Made by a program: the position numbers and the translations under genes. Below are positions 17,560-25,982 of a stretch of 64,000 bases of DNA, piece after piece. Within the stretch, counting starts at the first letter, position 1; every line of letters begins with the position of its first letter. This stretch comes from an uncultured Verrucomicrobia subdivision 3 bacterium (lineage in GTDB: Bacteria; Verrucomicrobiota; Verrucomicrobiia; Limisphaerales; UBA11358): assembly GCA_903878805.1 (NCBI GenBank), contig CAIRJF010000029.1, forward strand, positions 1 through 64,000, given 5' to 3'. The notes below the pieces were generated by a model. It was not told where the DNA came from and did no database searches. It saw only the letters and a program-made list of their open reading frames with translations.

Positions 17560-18519
17560 TCAGAAGTAGCGGATGAAAGTTTTTTTCTTGAGGCCTTCAA
17601 TCCAGTCTTTCTGCAACTTGGCCTGTTCTTTGAGGCGGAGAGTTTTTTCGATGTCAATGGCGACTTCGGTCAGCGGGCGGATATGGCTGGCGTGTTTGTC
17701 CTCCACAAGCATGAGGTAGCAGGTGTCGGGCGTGTCCACGATGTCGCTGACTGTGCCGATGGGCAGCGCGAAGGCGACCTCGGCTAGTTCTTTGCGCAGA
17801 ACGGAGCGTTCCACCCAGCCCCAATCGCCGCCCTGATGCTGTTGCGAGCCTTGCGAATACACGCTGGCCATCTCGGCGAACGGCGTGCCTTCCTTGAGCT
17901 TGGACTGGATTTCGCGCGCAAGTTTGATGGCATTCGTGTCGTCCGGAGAATTTTTTGGGATGACAATCATACGCAGCTTAATCTGGTCTTCGAGCCGGAA
18001 TTCATTCTGATTAGCGAGATAATATTTTTGAACCTTGTAGGGCGAGATGAAAATTTCGCGCTGGACGTTCTGGTTGCGCAGGGCGGATTCGATGTATTGC
18101 TCGCGCACCTGTTTGCGAAATTGCTCCACCGTCATGCCCTGCGCCTGCAAAGTTTTCATGAAGGTCACGCGATCGCCGAAACGCTCGCGGATACGTTCCT
18201 GCACCAGTTCATCCACGACCGCATCGGGCAATTTGTAACCGTCCGTGTCGAAGCTTTTGAGAATCAGCGCGCGCTCGACGAGCTGCTCCATACTATCGCT
18301 CAAGGTATCATTGAGCTTCTGCTGAAAAACATCCGGCTCTGCCGAGTATTGGCGGCGAAGCGCATCCACCGCCGGGCGCGAATAATCTTCCACCTCAGCA
18401 AAAGTAACGACACGCGCGCTGACCACGCCCTTCACGCCGTCCACGACCGCCGGTTGTGCGCCAGCCGACAGCGCCACTGCAATCAAAAGACCGAAGATAA
18501 AATAAAACGCCTTCATCAA
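17560..18519 (-). CDS. surA: SurA-like periplasmic peptidyl-prolyl isomerase
   Basis: 319 residues with an N-terminal signal peptide (KAFYFIFGLLIAVALSAGAQ). Residues 20-165 form a SurA-N-like helical chaperone region (VVSARVVTFAEVED, MEQLVERALILKSFD, QGMTVEQFRKQVREQYI). Residues about 170-285 form a parvulin domain (EDQIKLRMIVIPKN, GTPFAEMASVYSQGSQQHQG, GDWGWVERSVLRKELAEVAF). It probably escorts outer-membrane proteins through the periplasm. It has a single parvulin domain where E. coli SurA has two. It sits upstream of pdxA in a probable operon and 44 bases after a small membrane protein gene. Confidence 0.85.
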   Translation of the reverse strand: MMKAFYFIFGLLIAVALSAGAQPAVVDGVKGVVSARVVTFAEVEDYSRPAVDALRRQYSAEPDVFQQKLNDTLSDSMEQLVERALILKSFDTDGYKLPDAVVDELVQERIRERFGDRVTFMKTLQAQGMTVEQFRKQVREQYIESALRNQNVQREIFISPYKVQKYYLANQNEFRLEDQIKLRMIVIPKNSPDDTNAIKLAREIQSKLKEGTPFAEMASVYSQGSQQHQGGDWGWVERSVLRKELAEVAFALPIGTVSDIVDTPDTCYLMLVEDKHASHIRPLTEVAIDIEKTLRLKEQAKLQKDWIEGLKKKTFIRYF

Positions 18520-18563
18520 ATTTTTTGCATGGTAACAACCACGTCCGCCCGGTCAAGCGCCAC

Positions 18564-18740
18564 TCACAAATGTGGCTGCGCCTGCCACCACATCACCGCC
18601 GCGATAATCAGCCCAAAAATCACCGCCACCGAAATCGCCCAGCGCATGAAACGCTGCTGCTTGCGGTAATAATTTTTCCCGCCCTGGCCCGGCAACAGAT
18701 AAAAACGTTCGCGCGGTTTATTGGATTTGAAGCCGAACAC
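18564..18740 (-). CDS. Small single-pass membrane protein upstream of surA
   Basis: A 58-residue frame opening with GTG at 18740: MFGFKSNKPRERFYLLPGQG, a basic stretch GKNYYRKQQRFMRWA, one transmembrane helix (ISVAVIFGLIIAAVMWW) and a short tail QAQPHL. The positive-inside rule puts the N-terminus in the cytoplasm. It ends 44 bases before the SurA-like gene and is codirectional with it, so it is likely the first gene of the surA-pdxA transcript. Too small for family recognition; coding is supported by its clean basic-then-hydrophobic organisation. Confidence 0.6.
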   Translation of the reverse strand: MFGFKSNKPRERFYLLPGQGGKNYYRKQQRFMRWAISVAVIFGLIIAAVMWWQAQPHL

Positions 18741-18818
18741 AACTCCGTTTTACCATGCGCCGCGCCGCGCCACAAGCCGCGTGCTTGCGATTGGAAAAAT
18801 TTTCGCTACCGTTCGCGC

Positions 18819-19634
18819 GTGCAACTCGAAGACCATCCCGGCGACATTGTCCGCAAAGCCTGCGCGGAAAAAAACATTTCCCATTCCGCCGCCGCCGCCG
18901 GACTTTCCGAAACCGAATTTACCAACTTCGGTCAGACCGGCCAGTGTGCAAAAAAAATAAATTTTTCCGCGCTCACCCAGCTCACCGGCCTCAATGCCAC
19001 CAAGCTCGAAGCCGTTGCGAACGGCTGGCTGCCCTCGCCGAAAGATTTGTCCGGCTGGCGCGAACTCCGCGTCATCACCACCAAACAAGACGACCTCACC
19101 GTCAACTGCTACCTAGTCTGGGACGAAGTCCAGCGCGACGCCGCGCTCTTCGACACCGGCGTGGATGCCCAGCCGATTTTGGAACTCATCGCGGCAGAAG
19201 GTTTGACGCTGCGGCACATTTTCATCACGCACTCGCATTGGGATCACGTCGAGGCGCTGCCGGAAATCCGCGCCGCGTGGCCGAAAGCGCGCGTTCACAC
19301 CGGCTCCAAAAACGCGCCCGTGGATCAGCGCAATAAAAATTCCGAGATCATCCACCTCGGCGGATTGCGCGTGACGCACCGCGAAACGCCCGGCCACGCG
19401 GACGACGGCGTGACCTATCTCATCGGCAACTGGCAGGAAGACGCCCCGCACGTCGCCATCGTGGGTGACACGATTTTTGCCGGCTCCATGGGCAATGGCA
19501 ACGGCCAATGGGCGCTGGCGAAACAAAAAATCCGCGAACAAATTTTAACGTTGCCGGCTGAAACCTTGCTTTGCCCCGGCCATGGCCCGCTGACAACCGT
19601 TGCGGAAGAGAAAGAACATAATCCGTTTTTTTGA
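18819..19634 (+). CDS. Metallo-beta-lactamase fold hydrolase with N-terminal HTH-like domain
   Basis: 271 residues from GTG at 18819. Residues about 5-70 resemble an XRE-type helix-turn-helix: DIVRKACAEKNISHSAAAAG, LSETEFTNFGQ and LTQLTGLNATKLEAVANGWLP. Residues 90-271 are an MBL domain with the zinc motif THSHWDHVEAL, ETPGHADDGVTYLIG, VGDTIFAGSMG and LLCPGHGPLTT, closest in style to glyoxalase II-like enzymes. The fusion may sense and hydrolyse a thioester-type metabolite, or the helical part may simply be an oligomer or substrate cap. The substrate is unknown. It is divergent from the surA operon. Confidence 0.8.
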   Translation: MQLEDHPGDIVRKACAEKNISHSAAAAGLSETEFTNFGQTGQCAKKINFSALTQLTGLNATKLEAVANGWLPSPKDLSGWRELRVITTKQDDLTVNCYLVWDEVQRDAALFDTGVDAQPILELIAAEGLTLRHIFITHSHWDHVEALPEIRAAWPKARVHTGSKNAPVDQRNKNSEIIHLGGLRVTHRETPGHADDGVTYLIGNWQEDAPHVAIVGDTIFAGSMGNGNGQWALAKQKIREQILTLPAETLLCPGHGPLTTVAEEKEHNPFF

Positions 19635-19635
19635 A

Positions 19636-20084
19636 ATGAATACCTACATCGCAATTTTAAGTGCTGTCGCCGCTCTTCTTGGAACAATTGTTGGTGGTGT
19701 AATAAGTTATTTCACGACTCGCTACACGCTTACACAGCAACACAGACATGACCAAGGAATGCGGGAAATTGAGAGCGTGAATCTTTATATTCTGATTTTG
19801 TAGCAGAAGCAACACGCTTGCTGTTGTTGTCTGTTGAAGAAAACCAACCCTACGCGAGCCAATTCGAAAAAATAAATAGCCTCCACGCACGGATTAAAAT
19901 TATTGGGTCAAATGAGGTTGAGGCAGCGGCTAAAGATTTTGCAAAACAAACGATGCGAGAATTTGCCAAACAGAATAAAAAACCTAAAACAGGAGATGAA
20001 CCTGATAATGATGCAGGAAAATTAAGAATTCGATTTACTGACGTTGATAAAAAGGGATTGGATGAATTAAAGAAAAATGTTTAA
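19636..20084 (+). pseudogene. Broken small membrane-anchored protein (frameshift)
   Basis: The first frame (ATG 19636) gives a membrane anchor and start of a coil, IAILSAVAALLGTIVGGVIS then REIESVNLYILIL and a stop at 19803. A second frame continues as LYSDFVAEATRLLLLSVEEN, then QFEKINSLHARIKIIGSNEV, to 20084. The two join smoothly if one base is added or removed near 19782-19790. The intact product would be a roughly 148-residue protein with one N-terminal helix and a helical cytoplasmic part. AT-rich. It starts one base after the MBL stop. A true pseudogene or a sequencing error. Confidence 0.6.
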
Positions 20085-20109
20085 GCGAGTTTGTAATTCA
20101 CAAACCCGC
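20085..20109. terminator. Hairpin between converging genes
   Basis: GCGAGTTTGT and ACAAACCCGC pair at nine of ten positions around a five-base loop, directly after the stop of the broken gene and before the end of the RelE-type toxin gene coming from the other side. It lacks a long T-tract, so termination is only likely. Confidence 0.4.
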
Positions 20110-20125
20110 CGGTTGCCGAATGTAA

Positions 20126-20380
20126 TCAGCGGTAAATTTCCCGTCGATGGCCGATGGTGATGACGATGATTTGCAAAGTGCGGTCGTGGATTTCGTAGAT
20201 CACCCGATAGTCGCCCACGCGAATCCGCCACGCATCGCGGCCTTTGAGTTTTTTCATGTCCGCCGGACGCGGGTTGGTTTCCAGTCCGGCCAGTCGCGTC
20301 AGAATCCGTCGGGCAATTTCATCCGGCAAACGATCCAGTTCTTTCTGAACCGACTTGGGTAGGACGATTTGAAATCTCAT
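20126..20380 (-). CDS. RelE/ParE-family toxin
   Basis: 84 residues with the compact RelE fold pattern: an N-terminal strand and helix (RFQIVLPKSVQKELDRLP), MKKLKGRDAWRIRVGDYRVI with the conserved arginines, and a C-terminal strand IIVITIGHRREIY. RelE toxins cleave mRNA on the ribosome. Its start overlaps the antitoxin stop by four bases. Clear type II toxin-antitoxin layout; whether it acts on RNA or gyrase (ParE-like) is not decided by the sequence. Confidence 0.9.
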   Translation of the reverse strand: MRFQIVLPKSVQKELDRLPDEIARRILTRLAGLETNPRPADMKKLKGRDAWRIRVGDYRVIYEIHDRTLQIIVITIGHRREIYR

Positions 20381-20607
20381 TTCGCCTTCGGCTTGCGTGC
20401 GGCGCGGTAAGATGTCAAGGTGGCAAACTGGCCAGCGGCGATTTCCGTGTGCGCCCGCTCGTGCAGCGCGTCGTAATCGCGGATGTCAGCCAGTTCTTCC
20501 TCGGCCTCGCGGAGATGCTCGTAAGTCTGTAAGTCGAGCAAGACGCCGGTGCGTTTGCCTTTCGCATCAGTTAGGAACTGTTCTTCCTTAACCATCAAAG
20601 TTTTCAT
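20377..20607 (-). CDS. Antitoxin of RelBE-type pair
   Basis: 76 residues: an N-terminal strand and helix typical of Phd/RelB-like antitoxins (MVKEEQFLTDAKGKRTGVLL, DLQTYEHLREAEEELADI), then an acidic linker and basic tail (YRAARKPKAK). It should neutralise the toxin encoded immediately downstream and, as in the family, repress its own promoter. The promoter would lie in the 120 bases between 20608 and 20727, where I see no obvious dyad. Confidence 0.85.
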   Translation of the reverse strand: MKTLMVKEEQFLTDAKGKRTGVLLDLQTYEHLREAEEELADIRDYDALHERAHTEIAAGQFATLTSYRAARKPKAK

Positions 20608-20727
20608 CGGGAGAATCTAGCCGTTCCAAAATCTTTCGCAACTCGTTACTGATTCCGTTGCGTATGGGAATTTGCGTAGCCATTGCCCGCCTGCTCGACA
20701 TTAGTTCCTTTTGTCACGGCCAACGGC

Positions 20728-22404
20728 TTATCCCTTCACACCTTTTTCTTTTTCACGCAGGCAATGTGTGAGATACGGCAGCAGTTGTTTTTTGCGCGAC
20801 ACGACATCGCGCAGTTCGTAGATGCCCGGTTCGAGGCGCGGATGGTCAATGCGCTTGATGAATTTCTCATCGCCCACAACGAGCAGCAGTGAACTTTGCG
20901 TGGCGACATCGGTGACGAGCAGCGTGGAAAAAAGATACGCGCGTTTGGCGCGGTAATCTTCCAGTGCGGCGAGCAGTTCGTCTTTGCGCTTCCAAAATTG
21001 TTCAAAGCCGATTTCTTCAATCTGCGCGACGCTGAATTTGACGCCGTTCTCGGCGTATTCCTTGCAGTCGGTCGCGACGGCCTGCGGCGCGGGCTTGAGC
21101 GTGAGCAGCGAGCCGCTGGCAAAAAGTTTTTCCGTGAACGTGCGCGCGTTGACTTGCGCAATTTCTTCGAGCTTCTTCAAAATTTCTGCATCGCGCGTGG
21201 TCGTCGTCGGCGAAGTCAGGTTCAGCGTATCGGAAACGACGCCGGCCAAAAGCAGTCCGGCAATTTGTCGCGGCAATTCCACGCTGCTGCGGAAAAAACA
21301 GTCGGCGACGATGGTGCTGGTGGAGCCGACGGGTTCGTTGCGAAATAAAATCGGTTGCTGCGTGGCCATCGAGCCGAGGCGATGATGATCAATGATTTCA
21401 ATGATTTCCACTTCGTCCGCGCCTTGCACGGCCTGGGAAAGTTCGTTGTGATCCACCAAAATTAATTTGCGCGTGACGGTTTTCAAAAAATCCGTTTTCG
21501 ACAAGATGCCAATCATCTGGCCTTCGCCGTCGAGCACGGGAAAAACGAGGTAGCCGGACGCGGTAGCCTCTTCGCGCACGGCGGCGAGCGGCGCATTTTC
21601 GCGGAAGCAGAGAAATTCCTCGTTGAGCACATGGCGCACGGCGACGGCGGCGCGGCAGAGCGACGCGGTGGTGGCACTGTCGTGCGGCGAGCTGATGACG
21701 CTGACGTTTTTTTTCTGCGCGGCCTCGATGGTCTTCGGGTCAACGGACAGTCCGCCGGTGACGACGAGCACGCGGACGCCTTCGCGGATGGCGATGTTCT
21801 GGATGTCCCAGCGGTCGCCGACAATGACGCAGCATTTTTCCGGCGGAAATTTGTCAAGCCGCGACGCAAACGATTCCAAGCCCATCGCACCGATCATCAA
21901 AATCAATTCTTCCTCGCGCTCCGCCTCGATGCCCACCAGCAACTGGCCGTTGAGCGTCTGCGCGAGGCTGTTCAACGACGAAAGGATTTCCCGCGAACCG
22001 TGGGCGTGGCTGGGATTGCGGTTGACCGCCGGAAAAAGAAACTTGCTCAGCTTGAACAGCGAAAGCAGGCCGAGACATTTCTGCGCGTCGTCCATCACGG
22101 GCAGGATGCGGAGATTTTTTTCATCCATCAGCCGCAGCGCGTCCGCCGCCGTCGAGTCGGGGCGCACGCTCAAAATCCGCCGCTGCATCACATCGGAAAT
22201 TTTCGGCGAAACGTCGGCAACGAATTTTGGCGCGGGCACGCCAAACGTGTTCAGGACGAAATCAATGCGGTCATTGAGGTCGCCACAGCGCGCGGCGATG
22301 GCTTCGGTCATGCCGGTGCGGCGCTTGAATTCTGCGTAGCCGATGGCGGAGCAGATGGCGTCAGTGTCCGGGTTGCGATGGCCGATGACGAGGATTTCAC
22401 TCAT
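20728..22404 (-). CDS. ppaC: Manganese-dependent inorganic pyrophosphatase with CBS/DRTGG regulatory domains
   Basis: About 558 residues from ATG 22404 (MSEILVIGHRNPDTDAICSA), chosen because the DHH-family motif follows at once. An upstream in-frame ATG at 22446 exists. Between the two DHH segments lies a regulatory block: CBS (SDVMQRRILSVRPDSTAADA), a DRTGG-like region (ILMIGAMGLESFASRL...), and a second CBS. The catalytic motifs LILVDHNE and IIEIIDHHRLGSM follow, then the DHHA2 domain with the SRKKQLLPYL signature. Such CBS-PPases hydrolyse cytosolic pyrophosphate and are inhibited or activated by adenine nucleotides. The cell thus has both a soluble and a membrane pyrophosphatase in this window. 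Confidence 0.93.
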   Translation of the reverse strand: MSEILVIGHRNPDTDAICSAIGYAEFKRRTGMTEAIAARCGDLNDRIDFVLNTFGVPAPKFVADVSPKISDVMQRRILSVRPDSTAADALRLMDEKNLRILPVMDDAQKCLGLLSLFKLSKFLFPAVNRNPSHAHGSREILSSLNSLAQTLNGQLLVGIEAEREEELILMIGAMGLESFASRLDKFPPEKCCVIVGDRWDIQNIAIREGVRVLVVTGGLSVDPKTIEAAQKKNVSVISSPHDSATTASLCRAAVAVRHVLNEEFLCFRENAPLAAVREEATASGYLVFPVLDGEGQMIGILSKTDFLKTVTRKLILVDHNELSQAVQGADEVEIIEIIDHHRLGSMATQQPILFRNEPVGSTSTIVADCFFRSSVELPRQIAGLLLAGVVSDTLNLTSPTTTTRDAEILKKLEEIAQVNARTFTEKLFASGSLLTLKPAPQAVATDCKEYAENGVKFSVAQIEEIGFEQFWKRKDELLAALEDYRAKRAYLFSTLLVTDVATQSSLLLVVGDEKFIKRIDHPRLEPGIYELRDVVSRKKQLLPYLTHCLREKEKGVKG

Positions 22405-22542
22405 TCGAATGGCCGCGAGCCTAACCCGTTTTGACAATGGCGGCAAGCGGAACGGTCTGGTGGCAGCAGCAGGAACAGCGGCGGTGAACCGTGCGAAGCA
22501 TCTGGACTGCGGTGCTGCAACACCGTTTTTGGGCGTATGTTC

Positions 22543-23433
22543 TCACGGAACCACCACGCGCAACTTTTGTCGTTCAACAGAAAAAGTCGCGGGCAGGTTC
22601 CCGATCCACTCGCCGTCCAATTCAAACGCGGCGGGAATGTCGCTGACCATTTCAAATTTTTCCGCGCGCAGGCGGCGGACGCGGTGTTCGGACAATTTTT
22701 GGCGCAGCAAAAATCCCGGCGCGAGCTGCATCAACGCCGGCATGTTCACGCGCGGAAAAACGCAAACGTCCAAGCGGCCATTGCTCAAATGCGCTTCGGG
22801 AAAAATGTGGAACGAGCCACCGTAAAATTTGCCGTTGCCGAAGAGCGCGAGTTCGCCAGTGATTTTTTCGCCGCCGCCGTTGACGGTGATTTGCGGCTGC
22901 TTTTCCGCGAGCGCTTGAAAGCCGGCGACCACATACGCGAACGGTCCGGCGGTTTTTTTCAATTTCCAACTGACGAGTTCAATCGCGCGCGCGTCGAGGC
23001 CCGCGCCGCCAAGCTGCATGAAGTAACGCGACTGTGGTTTGCCGGCGTCGAGAAAATCCGCGCGGCCCAAATCAATTTTCGTTTCGCGCGCGCGCTTCAA
23101 AACTTGCCACGCGTTTTCCAGCTTCAACGGAATTTTCAGTTCGCGCGCAAAGACGTTGACCGTGCCGAGCGGCAGCACGCCGAGCCGCGTTTTCGCAAAA
23201 CCGTCCGGCTCGTCGCCGATGCCGTTGAGGACTTCGTTGACCGTGCCGTCGCCGCCCGCCGCCGCGATGACATCGTAGCCGGTGGCGACCGCCGCGTGCG
23301 CGAACCGGCGCGCGTCGCCGGGCGCGTTGGTGGCCTTGAGCGCGCATTGCTGCGACAGTTCGTTCAAAAATTTGCGGAAGCGCCGCGCCTTGTTGCCGCG
23401 CGCGGCGGGATTGAAAATGACGCAGATGCGCAT
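22543..23433 (-). CDS. Diacylglycerol/lipid kinase family protein (YegS/DgkB type)
   Basis: 296 residues from ATG 23433 (MRICVIFNPAARGNKARRF). Nucleotide-binding region AAGGDGTVNEVLNGI is the family signature, followed by LGVLPLGTVNVFARELKIP, and LGGAGLDARAIELVSWKLKK. The C-terminal domain has AAFELDGEWIGNLPATFSV. Members phosphorylate diacylglycerol or other lipid or sphingoid substrates at the membrane. Substrate is not predictable. It is divergent from the GrpE-like gene, with starts 88 bases apart. Confidence 0.9.
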   Translation of the reverse strand: MRICVIFNPAARGNKARRFRKFLNELSQQCALKATNAPGDARRFAHAAVATGYDVIAAAGGDGTVNEVLNGIGDEPDGFAKTRLGVLPLGTVNVFARELKIPLKLENAWQVLKRARETKIDLGRADFLDAGKPQSRYFMQLGGAGLDARAIELVSWKLKKTAGPFAYVVAGFQALAEKQPQITVNGGGEKITGELALFGNGKFYGGSFHIFPEAHLSNGRLDVCVFPRVNMPALMQLAPGFLLRQKLSEHRVRRLRAEKFEMVSDIPAAFELDGEWIGNLPATFSVERQKLRVVVP

Positions 23434-23521
23434 GGCCAAATGATTTTCGTTTCGCGCGGATAGTCGAGCCGAATCGCGCCGGTGGCTTGCGCTTCGACGA
23501 CATTTTTCGGACACTGGCGGC

Positions 23522-24313
23522 ATGAACGAATTCTCCGAATGGAAAATTTCCAAGACGCCATTTTACATCGCCAACGCCGCGCTGCTCCTCATCGCCGTCA
23601 TCGTGGTTGAGAAGGCCGCGCATCCGATTTCATTTATGGAAATGGTCGCCGTCATTGCCTGCGTCGCGCTTGGCGCGCTGTTTGGTTGTCTGCCGTTCAT
23701 TTTGGAATACCGCGCGACGAGCAAAATTCTTGAGGTCAACGCCGTCACGAGTGTTTCGGAGCAGTTGCTGAATTTGAAAACGTATTCATCGCAAATCGCC
23801 GTCGCGACCGACCAGTGGGCGCTGGTGCAGGACGCAACGAAGGGCAGCGCGGAAAAAACCGCCGCCGCCGCGCGCGAAATCGCCGACCGCATGGCGAAGG
23901 AGGTCAGCGCGTTCAATGAATTTCAGGCCAAGATGAACGACAGCGAGAAGGCCGCGCTACGGCTGGAAACGGAAAAATTACGCCGCACCGAGGGCGAATG
24001 GCTGCAGGTCGTCGTGCGCATTCTCGACCATATTTATTCGCTGCACAACGCCGCCGTGCGTTCGGGCCAGCCGGAAGTCGCGGAGCAGATCGGCCAGTTT
24101 CAAACCGCCTGCCGCGATGCCGCGCGGCGCGTGGGGCTGACGCCGTTCGCGGCAGAGCCAGCGGAAAAATTCGACGCACAAAAACACCGCGTGCATGGCG
24201 TGGAAAATCCGCCCGCCGATGGCATCATCGCCGAGTTGCTCGCGCCGGGACTGACGTTTCAAGGCCGGCTAATCCGTCCGGCGCTGGTGCGGTTGCGCGC
24301 GGCGGCGGAGTAA
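23522..24313 (+). CDS. Membrane-anchored GrpE-like protein
   Basis: 263 residues. Two N-terminal transmembrane helices (FYIANAALLLIAVIVV; VAVIACVALGALFGCLPFIL), then a long coiled coil (residues 70-160, Ala/Glu/Lys-rich). The C-terminal part looks like the GrpE beta-wing head: VGLTPFAAEPAEKFDAQKHR, PADGIIAELLAPG, then GRLIRPALVRL, which parallels the FDP..HEAV and RPA.V.V pattern of GrpE. GrpE is the DnaK nucleotide exchange factor and is normally soluble. This version may place DnaK exchange or a related activity at the membrane, but that is inference. Nine bases upstream of radC. Confidence 0.65.
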   Translation: MNEFSEWKISKTPFYIANAALLLIAVIVVEKAAHPISFMEMVAVIACVALGALFGCLPFILEYRATSKILEVNAVTSVSEQLLNLKTYSSQIAVATDQWALVQDATKGSAEKTAAAAREIADRMAKEVSAFNEFQAKMNDSEKAALRLETEKLRRTEGEWLQVVVRILDHIYSLHNAAVRSGQPEVAEQIGQFQTACRDAARRVGLTPFAAEPAEKFDAQKHRVHGVENPPADGIIAELLAPGLTFQGRLIRPALVRLRAAAE

Positions 24314-24322
24314 TTTAATTTT

Positions 24323-25033
24323 ATGGCGGACAGTTTTCGGCTCAAAGACCAGCCGGCGAGCGAGCGACCGCGCGAGCGGCTGGCGGCGCTCGGCGCGGAC
24401 GCGTTGAGCCACGCGGAGTTGATCGCGATTCTTTTGCGCACAGGTTTGCAAGGCGCGAACGCGGTGGAGGTTGGCAGACAACTTTTGCAAAAATTCGGCA
24501 CGCTGCAGGCGCTCGCGCAGGCGTCCATCCAGGATTTGCAAAAGGTGCGTGGCATCGGCCGGGACAAGGCGGTGACGCTGGTGGCGGCGTTCGCTCTGGC
24601 GCGAAAAATGGCTGGCGAGTTGCAATATGAATCACCGGTGCTGGATAATCCACAAAACGTGGTGCGGCTGCTGCGGGAACAAAATTTATTGAAGAGCGTG
24701 GAGACGCTGTCGGTGCTGCTACTGAACGCGCGGCACAAACTCATTCGCATCGAGGAAATTTCCGACGGGACGCTGGACACGGTTCTGGTGCATCCGCGCG
24801 AGGTTTTCAAATGCGCGATCGCGGCGAACGCCCACGCCATCGTGCTGGCGCACAATCATCCGAGTGGCGACCCGACGCCGAGCGCGGCGGACATTCAGGT
24901 GACGCGCGATTTGATTCGCGCCGGGCAACTTCTAAAAATTGAAGTTGTTGACCACGTCATCATCGGCCGCGCGACGGCCACGCGAGCGAAGGATTATTCG
25001 TCGTTGCGCGAGCTCGGTTATTTTTACGCGTGA
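24323..25033 (+). CDS. radC: RadC family JAB-domain protein
   Basis: 236 residues. The N-terminal helix-hairpin-helix region (RERLAALGADALSHAELIAI, LRTGLQGANA, VRGIGRDKAVTLVAAFAL) and the C-terminal JAB/MPN metalloprotease-like domain with the metal motif AHNHPSGDPTPSAADIQVT are intact. Named for DNA repair, but a direct repair role is not demonstrated for the family. It follows the GrpE-like gene closely and precedes a small gene by 42 bases. Confidence 0.93.
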   Translation: MADSFRLKDQPASERPRERLAALGADALSHAELIAILLRTGLQGANAVEVGRQLLQKFGTLQALAQASIQDLQKVRGIGRDKAVTLVAAFALARKMAGELQYESPVLDNPQNVVRLLREQNLLKSVETLSVLLLNARHKLIRIEEISDGTLDTVLVHPREVFKCAIAANAHAIVLAHNHPSGDPTPSAADIQVTRDLIRAGQLLKIEVVDHVIIGRATATRAKDYSSLRELGYFYA

Positions 25034-25075
25034 AGCCGCTTGCTTTTGCGGGGCGATTTACGCGATAATTTGCCA

Positions 25076-25342
25076 ATGTCTGGCGAATACAAATCCAGCG
25101 GGTCGGTGACGCTGACCGAAGAGCAAATTCTCGTGTTGCATCAAAAGCTCCGCGATATGCGCCACGACGTGAACGGCCGGCTGGCCAACATCGTGGCGGC
25201 GGCGGAGCTGATGCGGCTGCGCCCGGATCAATCGCCGGAAGACCGTTTGCGCCTGTTGCTGGAGCAGCCGCACAAGGCCTCGGAGACCATCTCAGAATTT
25301 TCCCGCGTATTTGAGGGTGCGCTGGGAGTGCAGCGCCGATGA
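25076..25342 (+). CDS. Small helical protein with histidine-kinase H-box-like motif
   Basis: 88 residues from ATG 25076. Residues 23-75 are a helical hairpin, MRHDVNGRLANIVAAAELM and then SEDRL-like and HKASETISEFSRVFEGAL, resembling the dimerisation/phosphoacceptor (HisKA) part of a sensor kinase, with His-Asp-x-Asn in place of the H-E-x-N box. No ATPase domain follows. It could be a phosphorelay or scaffold piece. It lies between radC and an ECF sigma gene, which starts 21 bases later, hinting at a regulatory role. Assignment is tentative. Confidence 0.6.
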   Translation: MSGEYKSSGSVTLTEEQILVLHQKLRDMRHDVNGRLANIVAAAELMRLRPDQSPEDRLRLLLEQPHKASETISEFSRVFEGALGVQRR

Positions 25343-25363
25343 AGCGCGCGAAGGGTTGTGCGC

Positions 25364-25942
25364 ATGGAAGAACGGTCCGAAGCTGAACTCATCGCCGCCG
25401 TCTTGAAGGGCGACGCGGCGAGCTTCGAGCCGCTGGTGGCGAAATACTCGCCGCGCGTTTTCGCCACTGCCCGCCGGTATGCGCGCCGGGAAAGTGAAAT
25501 CGAGGACATCTGCCAGGAGGTCTGGCTCAAGGCTTTCGACAAGCTGAAAACCTTTCGCGGCGAGGCGCCGTTCGAGCATTGGCTGATGCGGATGGCGGTG
25601 CGGACGTGCTATGATTTTTTGCGCGGCCACCAGCGCAACCGCATTTCGAGCTTCAGCGAAATTTCCGAGCCGGAAGAAGACTGGCTGGAACGTTTCGTGG
25701 CCGAGCCGGGCAACGCCGCCGAGGATGCGGACGCGGCAAAACTGTTGATTGACCGCGTGCTGGAAAAACTTTCGCCGGAGGCGCGGCTGGTCATCCAGTT
25801 GCTTGAGATCGAGGATCGCTCGGTCAAGGACATTGCGGCACTTACCGGGTGGTCCGTGCCGCTCGTGAAAGTCCGGGCATTTCGGGCGCGCGGCGAGATG
25901 AAAAAAATCTTGGCGCGCATCACGCAGGAAAAATATTTGTAA
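25364..25942 (+). CDS. ECF-type RNA polymerase sigma factor
   Basis: 192 residues from ATG 25364 (a GTG at 25358 is also open). Region 2: FEPLVAKYSPRVFATARRYA, then DICQEVWLKAFDKLKTFRG and APFEHWLMRMAVRTCYDFLR. Region 4: LEKLSPEARLVIQLLEIEDR, SVKDIAALTGWSVPLVKVRA. It lacks region 1 and most of region 3, as ECF sigmas do. The next two genes encode a small membrane protein and a Spy/CpxP-like periplasmic protein, the usual layout of an envelope-stress or metal-responsive ECF system. Confidence 0.92.
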   Translation: MEERSEAELIAAVLKGDAASFEPLVAKYSPRVFATARRYARRESEIEDICQEVWLKAFDKLKTFRGEAPFEHWLMRMAVRTCYDFLRGHQRNRISSFSEISEPEEDWLERFVAEPGNAAEDADAAKLLIDRVLEKLSPEARLVIQLLEIEDRSVKDIAALTGWSVPLVKVRAFRARGEMKKILARITQEKYL

Positions 25943-25982
25943 CTCTGCGCAATTTTTGCGCGTCAAACCTGATGAAGTATTT

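Noticed and set aside
20608-20727. Expected operator for the toxin-antitoxin pair
   Set aside because: No clear dyad symmetry is visible in this stretch.
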